Origin: a virus | Length of the DNA: 39,073 nt | Reading direction: 5' to 3' (one strand) | Virus record (IMG/VR): IMGVR_UViG_3300025274_000022 | Coordinates: 1-39,073 of that record | Part shown: positions 38,994 through 39,073 of the stretch, piece by piece | Layout of the letters: the number at the start of each line of letters is the position of its first letter | Position numbering within the stretch: the first letter of the stretch is position 1 | The notes under the pieces: model-generated | Seen by the model: only the letters and a program-made list of their open reading frames with translations | Database searches by the model: none | What the model was told of the DNA's origin: nothing | Translations under genes and position numbers: made by a program

Positions 38994-39002
38994 ATTATAA
39001 CA
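38994..39002 (-). promoter_or_regulatory. Extended -10 promoter element
   Basis: TGTTATAAT on the minus strand is a perfect TGnTATAAT extended -10. No good -35 is found 17 nt upstream, which extended -10 promoters do not need. It lies directly after the terminator hairpin and before the 88-aa gene, so it may restart transcription. Confidence 0.5.
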
Positions 39003-39007
39003 TAGAA

Positions 39008-39041
39008 ATGGGGCGACATTGCGGCCGCCCCATCTTTTTTT
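39008..39041. terminator. GC-rich terminator hairpin
   Basis: ATGGGGCG (39008-39015) pairs with CGCCCCAT (39026-39033) around a 10-nt loop. Seven T follow on the plus strand (39035-39041). On the minus strand TTTCTATG follows. It probably separates the upstream gene beyond the window edge (possibly the capsid gene) from the 88-aa gene, and would block any plus-strand antisense transcript. Confidence 0.7.
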
Positions 39042-39073
39042 AGTTAAGATTTGTGTGTATGTTACTACGCACC

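Noticed and set aside
1-39073. CRISPR array, tRNA genes, integrase or attachment sites
   Set aside because: No regularly spaced repeats, cloverleaf-like sequence or recombinase motifs were recognised; the tandem repeats present are protein-coding.
1-39073. Terminal redundancy marking a complete circular genome
   Set aside because: The first and last bases share no visible overlap, and head and packaging genes are missing, so the window looks like part of a genome.

Overview
This window is about 39 kb of a low-GC tailed-phage genome, most likely a short-tailed (podovirus-like) marine virus. Three things suggest this: a P22 gp10-like tail protein together with two SU10/gp4-like connector proteins, no long tape-measure or tail-tube genes, and a gene style (2OG-Fe(II) oxygenases, Hsp20, Kelch fibers, PolA, very compact AT-rich coding) typical of uncultured marine phages. 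A SAR11-type or other AT-rich alphaproteobacterial host is my inference and is not shown by the sequence. Nearly every gene lies on the minus strand, so transcription runs from high to low coordinates. No terminase, portal, major capsid protein, integrase, RNA polymerase or tRNA gene was seen. The head genes presumably lie beyond the right edge, so the window is probably not a complete genome.

Layout in transcription order. (1) 38981-30450 holds virion genes: small proteins after a terminator, a capsid-associated protein, connectors, structural proteins, a TGVSATT-repeat protein, a fiber, two six-blade Kelch proteins and a Kelch-less mini-paralog. (2) 30409-26545 holds a coiled-coil protein and a cassette of five consecutive 2OG-Fe(II) oxygenases. 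(3) 26495-13711 holds the gp10-like tail protein, a protein with an HExxH motif, small virion proteins and three very large virion or ejection proteins. (4) 13711-12901 is the lysis cassette: holin-like protein, M15 peptidase endolysin and a small membrane peptide. (5) Hsp20 follows. (6) 10332-12346 is a two-gene plus-strand operon: SNF2-like helicase and HNH endonuclease. (7) 10282-2731 is the replication operon: accessory genes, an ssDNA-binding candidate, a TOTE-type archaeo-eukaryotic primase, a UvrD-like helicase, DUF3310, and a family A polymerase with Leu at the position equivalent to E. coli Phe762. (8) 2721-1 is a dense string of very small genes: membrane peptides, a 19-aa aromatic peptide, an 11-Cys protein, a lipoprotein, a zinc ribbon, very basic proteins and a ribbon-helix-helix protein.

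Genes are packed with stop/start overlaps, so translational coupling is probably widespread. Consensus sigma70-type promoters (TTGACA, N17, TATAAT or close) occur at 10293-10321, 461-489 and 228-256. In each, a second TTGACA-like element faces the first on the other strand.

The items most worth a second look are the five-oxygenase cassette, the chain of coupled micro-genes at 1473-2605, the Kelch-less mini-paralog, the face-to-face promoters, and the replisome combining Leu-type PolA with an AEP primase.
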